Part shown: piece after piece, positions 16,244-25,712 of the stretch | Position numbering within the stretch: the first letter of the stretch is position 1 | How the letters are laid out: each line of letters begins with the position of its first letter | Source of the DNA: Ruminococcus sp. | GTDB lineage: Bacteria; Bacillota; Clostridia; Lachnospirales; Lachnospiraceae | NCBI GenBank assembly: GCA_013911065.1 | Contig: JACERV010000004.1 | Location: 116,857-180,856 of the forward strand | Reading direction: 5' to 3' | Length of the DNA: 64,000 bases | Notes under the pieces: model-generated | What the model was told of the DNA's origin: nothing | What the model saw: the letters and a program-made list of their open reading frames with translations, nothing else | Databases searched by the model: none | Program-made: the position numbers and the translations under genes

Positions 16244-16918
16244 TTGAAAGAATTTCGTGTTTTAGAAATCAAGGAAAGCGTCTTTGCCGATAATAATGCG
16301 GACGCTGACCGCCTGCGTAAAGAGCTCAAAGAAAGCAACACTTTTTTACTGAATCTGATGAGTTCTCCCGGGGCTGGTAAAACCAGCACCCTTGTTAAGA
16401 CGATTGCAGCTCTAAAGTACAAACTGAATATTGCAGTAATGGAGGCCGACATTGACTCTGATGTGGACGCCGCCACCATAGCCGCGACCGGAGCTAAAGT
16501 GATTCAGCTCCACACCGGCGGAATGTGCCATCTTGACGCCGATATGACCCGCCAAGGGATTAAGGGACTTGATGCCAAAGACACCGACCTGATCATTCTG
16601 GAGAATGTGGGAAATCTCGTCTGTCCCGCCGAATTTGATACCGGTGCTGCGAAGAATGCAATGATCTTAAGTGTTCCTGAAGGTGATGATAAACCACTAA
16701 AGTACCCTTTGATGTTTCAAATATGCGACGCGCTGATTATTAATAAAATCGACACCATTTCCATGTTTGATTTTGATATGGACGCCTGCATTAAAAGGGC
16801 CAGAAAATTGAATCCAGATATTAAAGTCTTCCCCCTTTCTGCCAAAACAGGCGAAGGCATGGAAGCCTGGACTTCCTGGCTTTATGAAACAGTTACCGCA
16901 AACCAGGAAATAAATTAA
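16244..16918 (+). CDS. hypB: HypB-type nickel-insertion GTPase
   Basis: A 224-residue GTPase of the HypB family that delivers nickel with HypA. The P-loop SSPGAGKT is at 40-47, the metal-binding pair C95-H96 is in GGMCHLDADM, and C127 is in GNLVCPAEF; all three are canonical. There is no N-terminal His-rich store. The start is TTG, set by AAGGAGGAG (16231-16239). It lies 11 bp after the DUF5692 gene. No hydrogenase or other hyp genes are in the window, so the client nickel enzyme is not known; the large flavoprotein next door is the first suspect. Confidence 0.9.
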   Translation: MKEFRVLEIKESVFADNNADADRLRKELKESNTFLLNLMSSPGAGKTSTLVKTIAALKYKLNIAVMEADIDSDVDAATIAATGAKVIQLHTGGMCHLDADMTRQGIKGLDAKDTDLIILENVGNLVCPAEFDTGAAKNAMILSVPEGDDKPLKYPLMFQICDALIINKIDTISMFDFDMDACIKRARKLNPDIKVFPLSAKTGEGMEAWTSWLYETVTANQEIN

Positions 16919-16932
16919 AAGGAGAAATACAT

Positions 16933-19662
16933 ATGGAGCGAGCAATTACAAAAATGTATTTTCCGGAAGGCTATGAGTGTCAGTATAAGCAAAAGGTAAT
17001 GGACTTCGTGAACATGCTGGGCCGTAAGGATCCGAAAAAGAACGGTTATCAGTGGGATGATCCGGAATATGTAATCTTGGAACCTGGCGTAACCGATGAG
17101 ATGGCTGAAATCGGCCTGGCAATGGGTTATTACACCAAACGGACTGCCAAAGAAATGGCCAAAATCACCGGGAAATCTGAAGAGTATTGCCATGAGCAGA
17201 TGATGAAGCTGGCCGAATATGGCACTACTTTCGTAAATGTCATCGATGGGGTGGATACTTTCTGGCATGCCGAAAGCTGGATTCCGGGTATTATGGAAAT
17301 GGTTGTCAATAACTTGGAGAATGTCCAAAAGTATCCAGTGGTTGCCTACGCCATGGAGGCTTATGGACGGGTAAGGGGCCCGGCAAGTTCCGGAATGTTC
17401 CCTCCGGGAATCGGCCTTATGAGGGTAATTCCTATTGAACAGGCTATCGATGGCAATAACAAAAAGGTCAGCTATGAAGAAGTTTCCAAGTATTTAAATG
17501 ACAATACCATCTTTTCCTGTTCCCCATGTTCCTGCCGGACAGACAGGGAGGCTATGGGTGAAGGCTGCGGACACTTAAAGGAAGATATGTGTATTCAAAT
17601 GGGCCACGCCGCCGAATATTACATCCGCACCGGCAGAGGACGGGAAATCACAAGGGACGAAGCCTTCGAGATTATTAAAAGGGCAGAGGAAAATGGGCTG
17701 ATGCACCAGATTCCCAATATCGACGGTTCGGGCAAAACCCATGCCATCTGCAACTGCTGCAGCTGCTCATGTCTCTCCTTACGTTCGGGAACCATGTACA
17801 AGAACGTTGACATGGTGCGGTCAAACTACGTTTCTACTGTGGATAAAGAAAAATGCGTAGCTTGCGGCCAATGTGTAGAGCACTGCCCAATGAATGCTAT
17901 GAAATTAGGACAAAAACTCTGTTCAAAAGGCGACGTAACAGAGAATATCACCACCACGGTAACACCAAGAGATTTTGATCTGGATCAAAGCGACTGGAAC
18001 ATCGACTACCGGATTAACCGGGAGGACGTTGTGGATACCGGAACCGCTCCTTGTAAAACAAACTGCCCGGCGCATATCGCTGTTCAGGGGTACATCAAGC
18101 TAGCAGCTCAGGGGAAATATACCGAAGCATTAGAACTCATCAAAATGGAGAATCCTTTCCCGGCTGTCTGCGGCTATGTCTGTAATAAGCGTTGTGAAGA
18201 CGCTTGTACAAGAGGTGATATTGACGAGCCTATTGCTATCGATGATATCAAAAAGTTTATTGCCCAGCAGGATTTAAATAAAGAGACCCGTTTCATTCCT
18301 AAGAAGCGGCATGACTATTCAGACAAACAAATCGCCGTGATTGGTTCCGGGCCCGCCGGTTTGTCTTGCGCCTACTATCTGGCAGTTGAAGGATATGACG
18401 TGACCGTCTTTGAAAAAGAAGAAGTTCTTGGGGGTATGCTGACCCTGGGTATCCCTAGCTTCGTTCTCGAAAAAAACATCGTCAATGCTGAAATCGACAT
18501 TTTAAAAGAGTTAGGCGTCAAATTTAAAACCGGCATTGAAATCGGCAAAGACAAAACTTTAGATGATCTCCGCAAAGAAGGCTATAAGGCTTTCTACGTT
18601 GCCATCGGTGCACAAAGCGGACGTAAAATCGGTGTTGACGGCGAAGATACCGATGGTGTAATCTCCGGTATCGACTTCTTGAGACAGCTAAACTTAGATG
18701 AAACCAAGAAAATTTCCGGGAAAGTGATCGTTATCGGAGGCGGGAACGTCGCCATCGATGTGGCCCGGGTAGCCACCCGTGCCGGTGCTGAAGAAGTCAG
18801 TATGTACTGTCTTGAAAACAGAGAGCAGATGCCGGCGCTTCCCGAGGAAATCAAAGTGGCGGAAGACGAAGATATCATCATCAATAATTCTTGGGGACCG
18901 AAACAGATTCTCACCAAGGACGGCAAAGTAACCGGTGTAGAATTTAAGAAGTGTGTATCCGTATTCGACAGCGAAGGGCGCTTTCATCCTCAATATGACG
19001 AAAATGATACCATTATCGTCGCTGCTGATTACGTTTTATTATCTGTGGGGCAGGCAATTCATTGGGGCAATCTCTTAGAAGGAACCTCCTTAGAACTCAA
19101 TCGCAACAATACGATTCCGGTTGACAGCTGGACCTATCAGAGTCAGCATCCGGATATCTTTAGCGGCGGCGACGCTGTAACCGGCCCGCGCTTTGCGATT
19201 GATGCTATCGCTGCAGGTAAACAGGGAGCTATCTCCATCCACCGATTCGTACAACCGGGGCAGGATTTACGAATCGGCCGCAGCCGCAGGCTATTCATTG
19301 AACTGGACAAAAGCAAAGCTGTCATTAACAGCTATGACAACACTCCGCGGCAGCGGGTACCTCACGAAAACGGACGCAAATCTAAAACTACTTTCCGGGA
19401 TCTAAGCGGCAGCTTAACCGAAGAACAAATTAAAAAAGAAACTGAGCGCTGTCTTGGCTGCGGCGCAACCGTAGTGGATCCTTACATGTGTGTCGGCTGT
19501 GGAATGTGTGCAACGAAATGCAAGTTTGATGCAATTAAGTTAGAAAGAATTTATGACGGCGAGGGTGTGGAATTTCTGAAGATAAAAAAAGCCATTGTTC
19601 CTCACGTTATTAAGCGCAAATTAAGAGTGAATACCAAGAAGCTTTTTGGAGCAAAGAAATAG
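16933..19662 (+). CDS. Large Fe-S flavoprotein oxidoreductase (GltD/NfnB-like core with a cysteine-rich N-terminal domain)
   Basis: A 909-residue soluble redox enzyme. Residues 1-300 form an unusual N-terminal region with two cysteine clusters (about 196-220, CSPCSCR; and 273-280, CNCCSCSC). A ferredoxin motif follows at 308-318 (CVACGQCVEHC). Residues 370-450 match the helical Fe-S domain of glutamate synthase small subunit and dihydropyrimidine dehydrogenase. The FAD fold starts near 467 (GSGPAG), the NAD(P) fold near 600 (GGGNVA), and there is a closing FAD motif (SGGDAVTGP). A C-terminal ferredoxin motif (CVGCGMCATKC) follows. It is sandwiched between hypB and hypA, one base before hypA, so a nickel site in the N-terminal region is conceivable. 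The substrate is unknown. Confidence 0.85.
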   Translation: MERAITKMYFPEGYECQYKQKVMDFVNMLGRKDPKKNGYQWDDPEYVILEPGVTDEMAEIGLAMGYYTKRTAKEMAKITGKSEEYCHEQMMKLAEYGTTFVNVIDGVDTFWHAESWIPGIMEMVVNNLENVQKYPVVAYAMEAYGRVRGPASSGMFPPGIGLMRVIPIEQAIDGNNKKVSYEEVSKYLNDNTIFSCSPCSCRTDREAMGEGCGHLKEDMCIQMGHAAEYYIRTGRGREITRDEAFEIIKRAEENGLMHQIPNIDGSGKTHAICNCCSCSCLSLRSGTMYKNVDMVRSNYVSTVDKEKCVACGQCVEHCPMNAMKLGQKLCSKGDVTENITTTVTPRDFDLDQSDWNIDYRINREDVVDTGTAPCKTNCPAHIAVQGYIKLAAQGKYTEALELIKMENPFPAVCGYVCNKRCEDACTRGDIDEPIAIDDIKKFIAQQDLNKETRFIPKKRHDYSDKQIAVIGSGPAGLSCAYYLAVEGYDVTVFEKEEVLGGMLTLGIPSFVLEKNIVNAEIDILKELGVKFKTGIEIGKDKTLDDLRKEGYKAFYVAIGAQSGRKIGVDGEDTDGVISGIDFLRQLNLDETKKISGKVIVIGGGNVAIDVARVATRAGAEEVSMYCLENREQMPALPEEIKVAEDEDIIINNSWGPKQILTKDGKVTGVEFKKCVSVFDSEGRFHPQYDENDTIIVAADYVLLSVGQAIHWGNLLEGTSLELNRNNTIPVDSWTYQSQHPDIFSGGDAVTGPRFAIDAIAAGKQGAISIHRFVQPGQDLRIGRSRRLFIELDKSKAVINSYDNTPRQRVPHENGRKSKTTFRDLSGSLTEEQIKKETERCLGCGATVVDPYMCVGCGMCATKCKFDAIKLERIYDGEGVEFLKIKKAIVPHVIKRKLRVNTKKLFGAKK

Positions 19663-19663
19663 T

Positions 19664-20005
19664 ATGCATGAATTAGGAATTATGTATCATATCGTGGAAC
19701 AAGTAGAGCGGGTGGCACGGGAAAACCGAATAACGGAAATAGAAGCTTTAGTTTTACAGGTGGGGGCACTGTCTTCTGTGGTGCCCCGCTACCTCTACGC
19801 CTGTTTTCCGGCAGCGGCCGACGGCACTATCCTGGAAAACACCACCCTCGAAATAGAATCCCTTCCGGCAAACGGTATTTGCAAAGAATGTGGGACGGTT
19901 TTCGATACAATTGAAAACCTTAACATGTGCCCAGACTGTAAAAGCCGGAACTTTGAGCTCATTAGCGGAGGCGGCTTTTTCATCAAAGAAATAAGAGGGG
20001 CGTAA
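19664..20005 (+). CDS. hypA: Nickel metallochaperone HypA
   Basis: A 113-residue HypA. It starts with MHELGI, in which the N-terminal Met and His2 bind nickel, so the ATG at 19664 is certain despite an in-frame codon upstream. The zinc site is C73, C76, C89 and C92. It begins one base after the flavoprotein stop and shares its operon with hypB. It normally serves hydrogenase or urease maturation; neither enzyme is present here. Confidence 0.93.
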   Translation: MHELGIMYHIVEQVERVARENRITEIEALVLQVGALSSVVPRYLYACFPAAADGTILENTTLEIESLPANGICKECGTVFDTIENLNMCPDCKSRNFELISGGGFFIKEIRGA

Positions 20006-20017
20006 TGACGCCTCTCT
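19994..20017. terminator. Bidirectional terminator between hypA and the HPr gene
   Basis: AGAGGGGCG (19994-20002) pairs with CGCCTCTCT (20009-20017) across a 6-base loop, at the meeting point of two convergent genes and overlapping the hypA stop. Confidence 0.6.
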
Positions 20018-20022
20018 TTGCC

Positions 20023-20280
20023 CTACAGGTTCTCTTTCATAAAGCGCTCAAGGGTCTCTAATGCCTTATCTTCATCAGGTCCATCTATTGTGACAGCAAC
20101 TTCTTCCCCACATTTTACTGCTAATCCCATTACTCCGAATATCCTTTTGCCATCCGCTTTCTTATCACCCTTAACTATTTCGATATTACTATTATAATGT
20201 GCTGCTTCTTTGACAAACAGGCCAGCCGGTCTGGCGTGCATTCCCAAGGGATCTGTTACTGTATAAGAAAATACTTTCAT
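20023..20280 (-). CDS. HPr-like PTS phosphocarrier protein lacking Ser46
   Basis: An 85-residue HPr counted from the ATG at 20280 (a GTG at 20283 is also possible). The phosphorylated H15 lies in GMHARPAG. At the position of the regulatory Ser46 of Gram-positive HPr there is Arg (KRIFGVMG instead of KSIMGVMS). HPr kinase could therefore not phosphorylate it, and it should not act as a CcpA co-repressor. It is the last gene of the amino-sugar PTS operon and probably a dedicated phosphocarrier for that system. Confidence 0.88.
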   Translation of the reverse strand: MKVFSYTVTDPLGMHARPAGLFVKEAAHYNSNIEIVKGDKKADGKRIFGVMGLAVKCGEEVAVTIDGPDEDKALETLERFMKENL

Positions 20281-20311
20281 CACAATTTTTCCTTTCTTCT
20301 TAATCTATCAA

Positions 20312-20755
20312 CTAATTTGAATGCAATATTTGAACGAACTCTTCCGCTGACCCAGCATTAAATAGTGCTTCACTTTTTTCCTCATCCATCAAAATATCCG
20401 AAAGCTCACCCAGTAAATCTAAATGCGTATCGGCATCTGTTGCTGATAAAGTGATAATTAATTTTACCGGATCCAAAGCACCTGCGTTAAAATGAATTGC
20501 CGGATCGAGAGTTGCAAAGGTAATATCCGTATGAAGCGCACCGCATTCTGTTCTCGCATGGGCCAGTGCGATATGTTTACTAATAACAATATATGGTCCA
20601 TTTTCATGCACCACCTTAATCATCGCATCTATGTACCTTGATTCTATCGAGCCCTTTTCCAATAAAGTCTGAGAAGATTTTCTAATAGCATCTTCCCAAT
20701 TATCTGTTTTTAGTTGTATCAAAACATCCGAAGCAGTAATCCTATCCAATAGCAT
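20312..20755 (-). CDS. PTS fructose/mannitol-type EIIA
   Basis: A 147-residue EIIA of the fructose-mannitol class. H66 in HIALAHART is the phosphorylated histidine. The ATG at 20755 is chosen because AGGAGGA lies 8 bp upstream. The gene overlaps the end of the HAD gene by 14 bp. It should take phosphate from the HPr encoded next and pass it to the IICB permease. Confidence 0.88.
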   Translation of the reverse strand: MLLDRITASDVLIQLKTDNWEDAIRKSSQTLLEKGSIESRYIDAMIKVVHENGPYIVISKHIALAHARTECGALHTDITFATLDPAIHFNAGALDPVKLIITLSATDADTHLDLLGELSDILMDEEKSEALFNAGSAEEFVQILHSN

Positions 20756-21419
20756 TTGGTTCGTCCTCCTTAAATTCATCCATTATTTCTGAAATACTGA
20801 CAGTACTCAGACTTTCTGCCTGTTTATAGTATCCGTAAAAATCACTGGCTTTCGTAACATCATTTGGAACTACCAACACTCTCATTTGAGCATTAACTCC
20901 AGCTTTAAGACCATTCTCCGAATCTTCTACTACCAGGGCTTCCGACGGAGTAATAGCAAGTTGTCTGGCTGCCTCCTGGAACAAATCGGGAAAAGGTTTA
21001 ATTCTTGTAACGTCCTCTGCCGTTACAATGATATCGAAATATTCCATCAGGCCCAGTCTGCTCAAATGACTTAACGGCTTCTTCCTCCCAGCAGAAGTTG
21101 CAAGGGCCAGTTTCAGGCCCTTACACTTAATCTCTTGAATAAATTGCACCACACCCTCTTTGGGAGGAAGTTGATTACTTTGTTCTATAAATCCTTGTAT
21201 CACATCTTCTCTGAACTGCTTTCGGTCCACAACAATTTTTTGCTTTTTTTCCAGTTCTATAAATAATTCTTCTTCCTGAGATCCGACACAAGTAAGAAAC
21301 TCCTTCACAGATAATGGATAGTTCTTATTTTTCTTGAACCAGTCTTTGTAAATTTCATACCAGACTACTTCCGTGTCAATAATTACACCATCAAAATCCA
21401 TAATCACTGCTTTTAACAA
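20742..21419 (-). CDS. HAD-family sugar phosphatase or phosphomutase-like protein
   Basis: A 225-residue HAD hydrolase of subfamily IA, like beta-phosphoglucomutase. The nucleophile motif is MDFDGVI. The conserved T/S is in LATSAG, the lysine in RIKPFPD and the acidic motif in VVEDSENG. The start is TTG behind AAAGGGG. In this operon it may dephosphorylate or isomerise the imported amino-sugar phosphate. Confidence 0.82.
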   Translation of the reverse strand: MLKAVIMDFDGVIIDTEVVWYEIYKDWFKKNKNYPLSVKEFLTCVGSQEEELFIELEKKQKIVVDRKQFREDVIQGFIEQSNQLPPKEGVVQFIQEIKCKGLKLALATSAGRKKPLSHLSRLGLMEYFDIIVTAEDVTRIKPFPDLFQEAARQLAITPSEALVVEDSENGLKAGVNAQMRVLVVPNDVTKASDFYGYYKQAESLSTVSISEIMDEFKEDEPNAIG

Positions 21420-21433
21420 AATTTACCCCTTTC

Positions 21434-22846
21434 TTAGTCTGCCGCTTTTTCTCTTGCCTCTTTGATATCCTTAATCAGTTGTTCATATTCAGGAGCATTC
21501 AGATAGTCGACAATTTCCACAAAATAGCATCCACTTTGCTTCTCTTTTACCCTGGCCATTAAAGACTCATGAGAAACAATTACCTGACACTCGGCCGGCA
21601 GATTATTTACAGCCACATGGAACACCTTTATATCATCAATGCCCGCAGCCCTCAGCTTCTTCTGCAGAACACCTGCGCCCATGGCACTTGACCCAAGTCC
21701 TGCATCACATGCATAAGCGATTAACTTGACATCAGCAAGATTATAATTTGTATTTGCCTGATTCTCAAAGACGGAAGAAATGCGGCTCTCCTTGCCTTTC
21801 ATTTTTTCCATTTCCTTGACAGAATCTTTCAATTGACTGTCACTGTTTTTTGCCCGCTTGACTAAAGGTATGGCAATCAAGAAAGTGACTATTGATGAAA
21901 CCAATATGGAAATAATAATTTTTAATCTGTCTCCCTCTGCTGCCATCATCATAATTGAGATGATACTTCCCGGTGAGGCAACACCAATGAGACCTACCTT
22001 AAAGATACTAAACATTAACGTACCCGATGCACCACCGGCAATCAAGGCGATTACTAACGGCGGATTCATCAGTACAAACGGAAAATAGATTTCATGAATA
22101 CCACCAAAAAAGTGAATAACGCCGGCACCATAAGCGGTCGCCTTTGAATTCCCCTTTCCAAAAAACATATAGGCTAATAACACACCTATACCGGGGCCGG
22201 GGTTAGACTCTAACAAAAACATCACAGATTTTCCCAGTTGTGCAAGCTGAGTCGTACCCAATGGAGTTAAGATGCCCTGCCCGATCGCATTATTCAAGAA
22301 AAGTACTTTTGCCGGTTCAATAAAGACTGCCGTAAGAGGCAGCAGTTTATGAGTAACCAGGAAATCTACACCGCCTGCCAATACACCTGTGAGTGATGAG
22401 ATTGCCGGAGCTACAAACAGATATCCGATTACAGCCAGTGCACCTCCGATTAATCCAGAGGAGATGTTATTTATCAGTAATTCAAATCCCGTTGGTATTT
22501 TCCCATCAATGGACTTATCAAATTTCTTCAGCAGCCAGGCACTTGATGGTCCCAAAATCATTGCACCGATGAACATGGTAATATCAGACCCGATAATTAC
22601 CCCTATCGTGGCCACGGCACCGATAACACCGCCGCGGAATCCATATACTGCATTCCCTCCGGCAAAAGCAATCAGCAAGGGTAATAAGTACGTTAACATT
22701 GGCACGATAAAGCTTCTTAACACCTCATTATCTATTGCAATTCCTACTGCAGTCAAAATTCCCCATGCCATAAAAGCACCTAAATTTGGAATAACCATCC
22801 CACTGAGTTTACTGCCAAAATTTTGTATTTTAACTTTAACTGACAT
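21434..22846 (-). CDS. PTS mannitol-type EIICB
   Basis: A 470-residue permease of the mannitol PTS family. The IIC membrane domain (about 1-330) contains GGIHEIYFPFVLMNP, the signature of the mannitol class. The IIB domain carries the phosphorylated C380 in ACDAGLGSS. The ATG at 22846 follows AAGGAGGG. EIIA is a separate gene, unlike in MtlA. Although the family is named for mannitol, the neighbours nanE, nanK and nagA point to an N-acetylated hexosamine or a related alditol as substrate. Confidence 0.9.
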   Translation of the reverse strand: MSVKVKIQNFGSKLSGMVIPNLGAFMAWGILTAVGIAIDNEVLRSFIVPMLTYLLPLLIAFAGGNAVYGFRGGVIGAVATIGVIIGSDITMFIGAMILGPSSAWLLKKFDKSIDGKIPTGFELLINNISSGLIGGALAVIGYLFVAPAISSLTGVLAGGVDFLVTHKLLPLTAVFIEPAKVLFLNNAIGQGILTPLGTTQLAQLGKSVMFLLESNPGPGIGVLLAYMFFGKGNSKATAYGAGVIHFFGGIHEIYFPFVLMNPPLVIALIAGGASGTLMFSIFKVGLIGVASPGSIISIMMMAAEGDRLKIIISILVSSIVTFLIAIPLVKRAKNSDSQLKDSVKEMEKMKGKESRISSVFENQANTNYNLADVKLIAYACDAGLGSSAMGAGVLQKKLRAAGIDDIKVFHVAVNNLPAECQVIVSHESLMARVKEKQSGCYFVEIVDYLNAPEYEQLIKDIKEAREKAAD

Positions 22847-22876
22847 CCCTTTCCCTCCTTTTAAGTTTTTCAACTT

Positions 22877-23878
22877 TTATAGTTCCACTTCCCGCTCCTC
22901 TGCAATTGACCGCTCAATTGCATCAACCACTCTAAGTGAATCATACGCTTCTTTTGGTGTGATAATGGACTTTGTGCCACTTGCCACGTTATTGATAAAA
23001 GCCATAATCTCCTCTGCCAAATCACCACATAATTCACCATTCACATAGTACCAATGACGGGTATCCGGATATTGCACCTTCTTGTCAGTAACAAACCGCA
23101 CTCCGTTGTCACATGAATCTACATAAGCCACACCTTTCGTTCCAACCAGTTCTAATTTATCATCAATTATGGTCGGTGATGTTTCCGGTAAAACCCAGCA
23201 GGCTTCCATGCACGCAATTGCACCATTTTCATAAGTTACAATAGCATAAATCACATCATTCATTCCGTTTTCCTTTAGCAGCACACTGCGGCTTTTGGCA
23301 AATACTTTCACCGGCTCACAACCCATATACCAATTGATATAGTCAATATCATGAATCATTACGTGCATGCTTAAATCGGAAGCCCCTACATATCTTCTGG
23401 GCCCAATAATCGGACTGTTCCGGCGGCAATATATATGTATGATGTCACCCAGTTCCCCCTCATCAAGTCTTTGCTTAATCATCGCAAACCGCGGGTCATA
23501 GCGCAGAAGAAAACCAACACTGAATACCTTGTCATAATCTTTTGTCAGCTCATACATAACCTTTCCATCTTCCAGTTCCTTCGCTAATGGTTTTTCCAGA
23601 AGTATATGTTTGTTGTTCTTCACTGCAATTTCAACTGCTTCACGATGCATATTATCCGGAAGTACAATACTGACTGCTTCAATTTCCGGGTCTTCCAGTA
23701 ACTCTTTGTAATCTTTGTAACCTTTGCAATTAAATTCCTTTTCTGCTGCAGCCCGTTTTTCATCATCATATTCACAAATTGCTGCCAGCTCTGCCTGGGG
23801 CAGTTTCTGATAGACCTGTGCATGATAAGTCCCCATTTGTCCGATACCAATTACTCCCACTTTCACTGCTTCCTTCAT
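22877..23878 (-). CDS. Gfo/Idh/MocA-family oxidoreductase
   Basis: A 333-residue NAD(P)-dependent sugar oxidoreductase. The nucleotide motif GIGQMG is near residues 11-16, the catalytic EKP (LLEKPLAK) is near 95, and the C-terminal alpha/beta domain carries HDIDYINW. Family members oxidise sugars, cyclitols or amino sugars. In an operon with a mannitol-type PTS it could oxidise the imported alditol- or amino-sugar phosphate before the NanE and NagA steps. The substrate is not determined. Confidence 0.85.
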   Translation of the reverse strand: MKEAVKVGVIGIGQMGTYHAQVYQKLPQAELAAICEYDDEKRAAAEKEFNCKGYKDYKELLEDPEIEAVSIVLPDNMHREAVEIAVKNNKHILLEKPLAKELEDGKVMYELTKDYDKVFSVGFLLRYDPRFAMIKQRLDEGELGDIIHIYCRRNSPIIGPRRYVGASDLSMHVMIHDIDYINWYMGCEPVKVFAKSRSVLLKENGMNDVIYAIVTYENGAIACMEACWVLPETSPTIIDDKLELVGTKGVAYVDSCDNGVRFVTDKKVQYPDTRHWYYVNGELCGDLAEEIMAFINNVASGTKSIITPKEAYDSLRVVDAIERSIAEEREVEL

Positions 23879-23976
23879 ATTACTCTTATTCCTCCTTCTT
23901 CTAAATGATATTTATGACAGGCACAGCATCTGCTGCCGTATCCATATCCATCTTGCCTTTTATTCGCAGGTTTATT

Positions 23977-24798
23977 TTATTGATTTCTGTCTAAAATAAC
24001 ATGTAATGTAGAATCATATGTCTCTTCACTTCGCTTCTTGTTTTCTCTGATGTAACTGGCATATAAAATATCTGTCATAATAAGCACTGGAAACTGAGGT
24101 GAAATTATATTGCCATAATCCAAGTTCTTTTTGACTGATACCAGGACCACTTCATCGTAAAATTCTTTCTCTGCATCATGCCTTTTTGAAGTAATCAGAA
24201 TCGTAGCTGCCCCGCGCTCCTTTGCCATATCCAGCGCTGAGATAACTTCTTTTGTTGCCCTGCTGATGCTGATGCCAATGACCATACAATTCTCATTCAG
24301 CCTGACAGAATTCACTGCCAGCATATGGGGATCCGTTATTGCCTCCACATCTATGCCCAGCCGGGTAAACCGCATTTTCATTTCATTTGCCGCCAGTCCT
24401 GAACTCCCCATCCCGTAAACAAATACACGGGGTTTTTGATTGAACAGATGTACAATCCGCTTAATCTGTTTGCTGTCAATCAAAGCATAGCTTTTGTTCA
24501 GCAGCTCCTCGTACGTATTTAATGCTTCTTTAATATAGCTCTCAACAACTTTTGTTTCTTTAGACAGTGTTTTTTTGTATTGAAAAATAAACTCCCGGTA
24601 TCCGGGAAAACCTATCTTTTTTGAAAATCTGGATAAAGCAGCTTCAGAAACATATAGCTGATTGGATATACTTTTAGCCGAAAAATCTAACTCTTCCCTA
24701 TTATTAATAAAAAAAGACGCAATTCGTTTTTCTATATTTGTAAAGTTATCACTATTGGACTCGATAATGGGAATAACACTATTCTCAAACTTTGCCAT
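23977..24798 (-). CDS. RpiR/MurR-family transcriptional regulator
   Basis: A 273-residue regulator with an N-terminal RpiR helix-turn-helix (about 18-75, ISNQLYVSEAALSRFSKKIG) and a SIS sugar-phosphate-binding domain (about 120-250, VYGMGSSGLAANEM). It sits within the amino-sugar operon and is the natural candidate to control the two matching promoters before nanE and nagA. The effector is probably an amino-sugar phosphate. Confidence 0.88.
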   Translation of the reverse strand: MAKFENSVIPIIESNSDNFTNIEKRIASFFINNREELDFSAKSISNQLYVSEAALSRFSKKIGFPGYREFIFQYKKTLSKETKVVESYIKEALNTYEELLNKSYALIDSKQIKRIVHLFNQKPRVFVYGMGSSGLAANEMKMRFTRLGIDVEAITDPHMLAVNSVRLNENCMVIGISISRATKEVISALDMAKERGAATILITSKRHDAEKEFYDEVVLVSVKKNLDYGNIISPQFPVLIMTDILYASYIRENKKRSEETYDSTLHVILDRNQ

Positions 24799-24815
24799 CT
24801 ATCCAAATTCCTTTC

Positions 24816-25712
24816 TTATGAATTTCCGCAAGGAATGCCTTGCTGTATACAGAAATTACAATACGCTCCCAGCATGCCCGCCTGATTTCCATTTGTGGCA
24901 AATAGCAGCTCTGTATTTTTCCCGACTGATTCTATCAAATGTTCATCCAGCCTTTTATTTAATATGTCATACAAATAGTTTCCCTGGGCGGTTATACCAC
25001 CTCCCAGCACCACAGCATCCGGATTTATAACATAACAGATATTAGAAATGCCCCGGGCCAGATAATCACACATCTTTTCAATCGCCAATTCGCATATTTT
25101 ATCTCCGCTTCGTGCCAATTCAAATATTTTTTCTCCATTGATATCTTTTATTTTCTTTTCTCCGGCCACATTTTGGATTAATGCACGAGTCGAAGCCAGG
25201 TCTTCAAATTGCACGTCATTTATTTTCATGTAGCCAACTTCACCCGCATAATGGTTAGACCCGTGAAAGACCCGGTTATCAATTAATATGCAGCAGCCGA
25301 TTCCCGTTCCTATTGTCAGGCAGATAGAAATATGTTTGTTCTTAGCCGCTCCGTAATACATTTCTGCTAACCCGGCACAGGCAACATCATTTTCAACCTC
25401 ACAGGGAATCTTAAACCGTTCTTCTATCAACTGTTTTATGTTCGTCCCTGTATAATTGGGGATATTGTCATTCGCATAAATGATTGTTCCGGCTTTATTG
25501 TCTACCACCCCGGCAGTGGATACTCCAATCCCTGCCAACGTCTGACCGTCCAGATACGTCTCCACAACTTTCTCTACTTTATGTACTACATGTGCTCCGC
25601 CAAGATGCGCTTCACTCTCCATTAAATGGTAATCAATGATTCTTCCATTTTCATCAATCAGGCCATATTTAATCATTGTTCCGCCAATATCAAACGTCAA
25701 ATACCTGTTCAT
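24816..25712 (-). CDS. nanK: ROK-family kinase, probably N-acetylmannosamine kinase
   Basis: A 298-residue ROK sugar kinase. The phosphate motif is [10 protein letters not shown] and the second glycine motif is LTIGTGIGC. The usual ROK zinc-binding CxCGxxGC motif is missing; the region after HYAGEVGYM has no cysteines, an unusual but known variant. ATG at 25712 overlaps the nanE stop as ATGA and has GAGGA 6 bp upstream, so it is preferred to 25718. Pairing with nanE suggests ManNAc as substrate. Confidence 0.75.
   Translation of the reverse strand: MNRYLTFDIGGTMIKYGLIDENGRIIDYHLMESEAHLGGAHVVHKVEKVVETYLDGQTLAGIGVSTAGVVDNKAGTIIYANDNIPNYTGTNIKQLIEERFKIPCEVENDVACAGLAEMYYGAAKNKHISICLTIGTGIGCCILIDNRVFHGSNHYAGEVGYMKINDVQFEDLASTRALIQNVAGEKKIKDINGEKIFELARSGDKICELAIEKMCDYLARGISNICYVINPDAVVLGGGITAQGNYLYDILNKRLDEHLIESVGKNTELLFATNGNQAGMLGAYCNFCIQQGIPCGNS

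Noticed and set aside
22389..23048. 219-codon plus-strand ORF opposite the EIICB and Gfo/Idh genes
   Set aside because: Spans two real genes in antisense and shows no family features.
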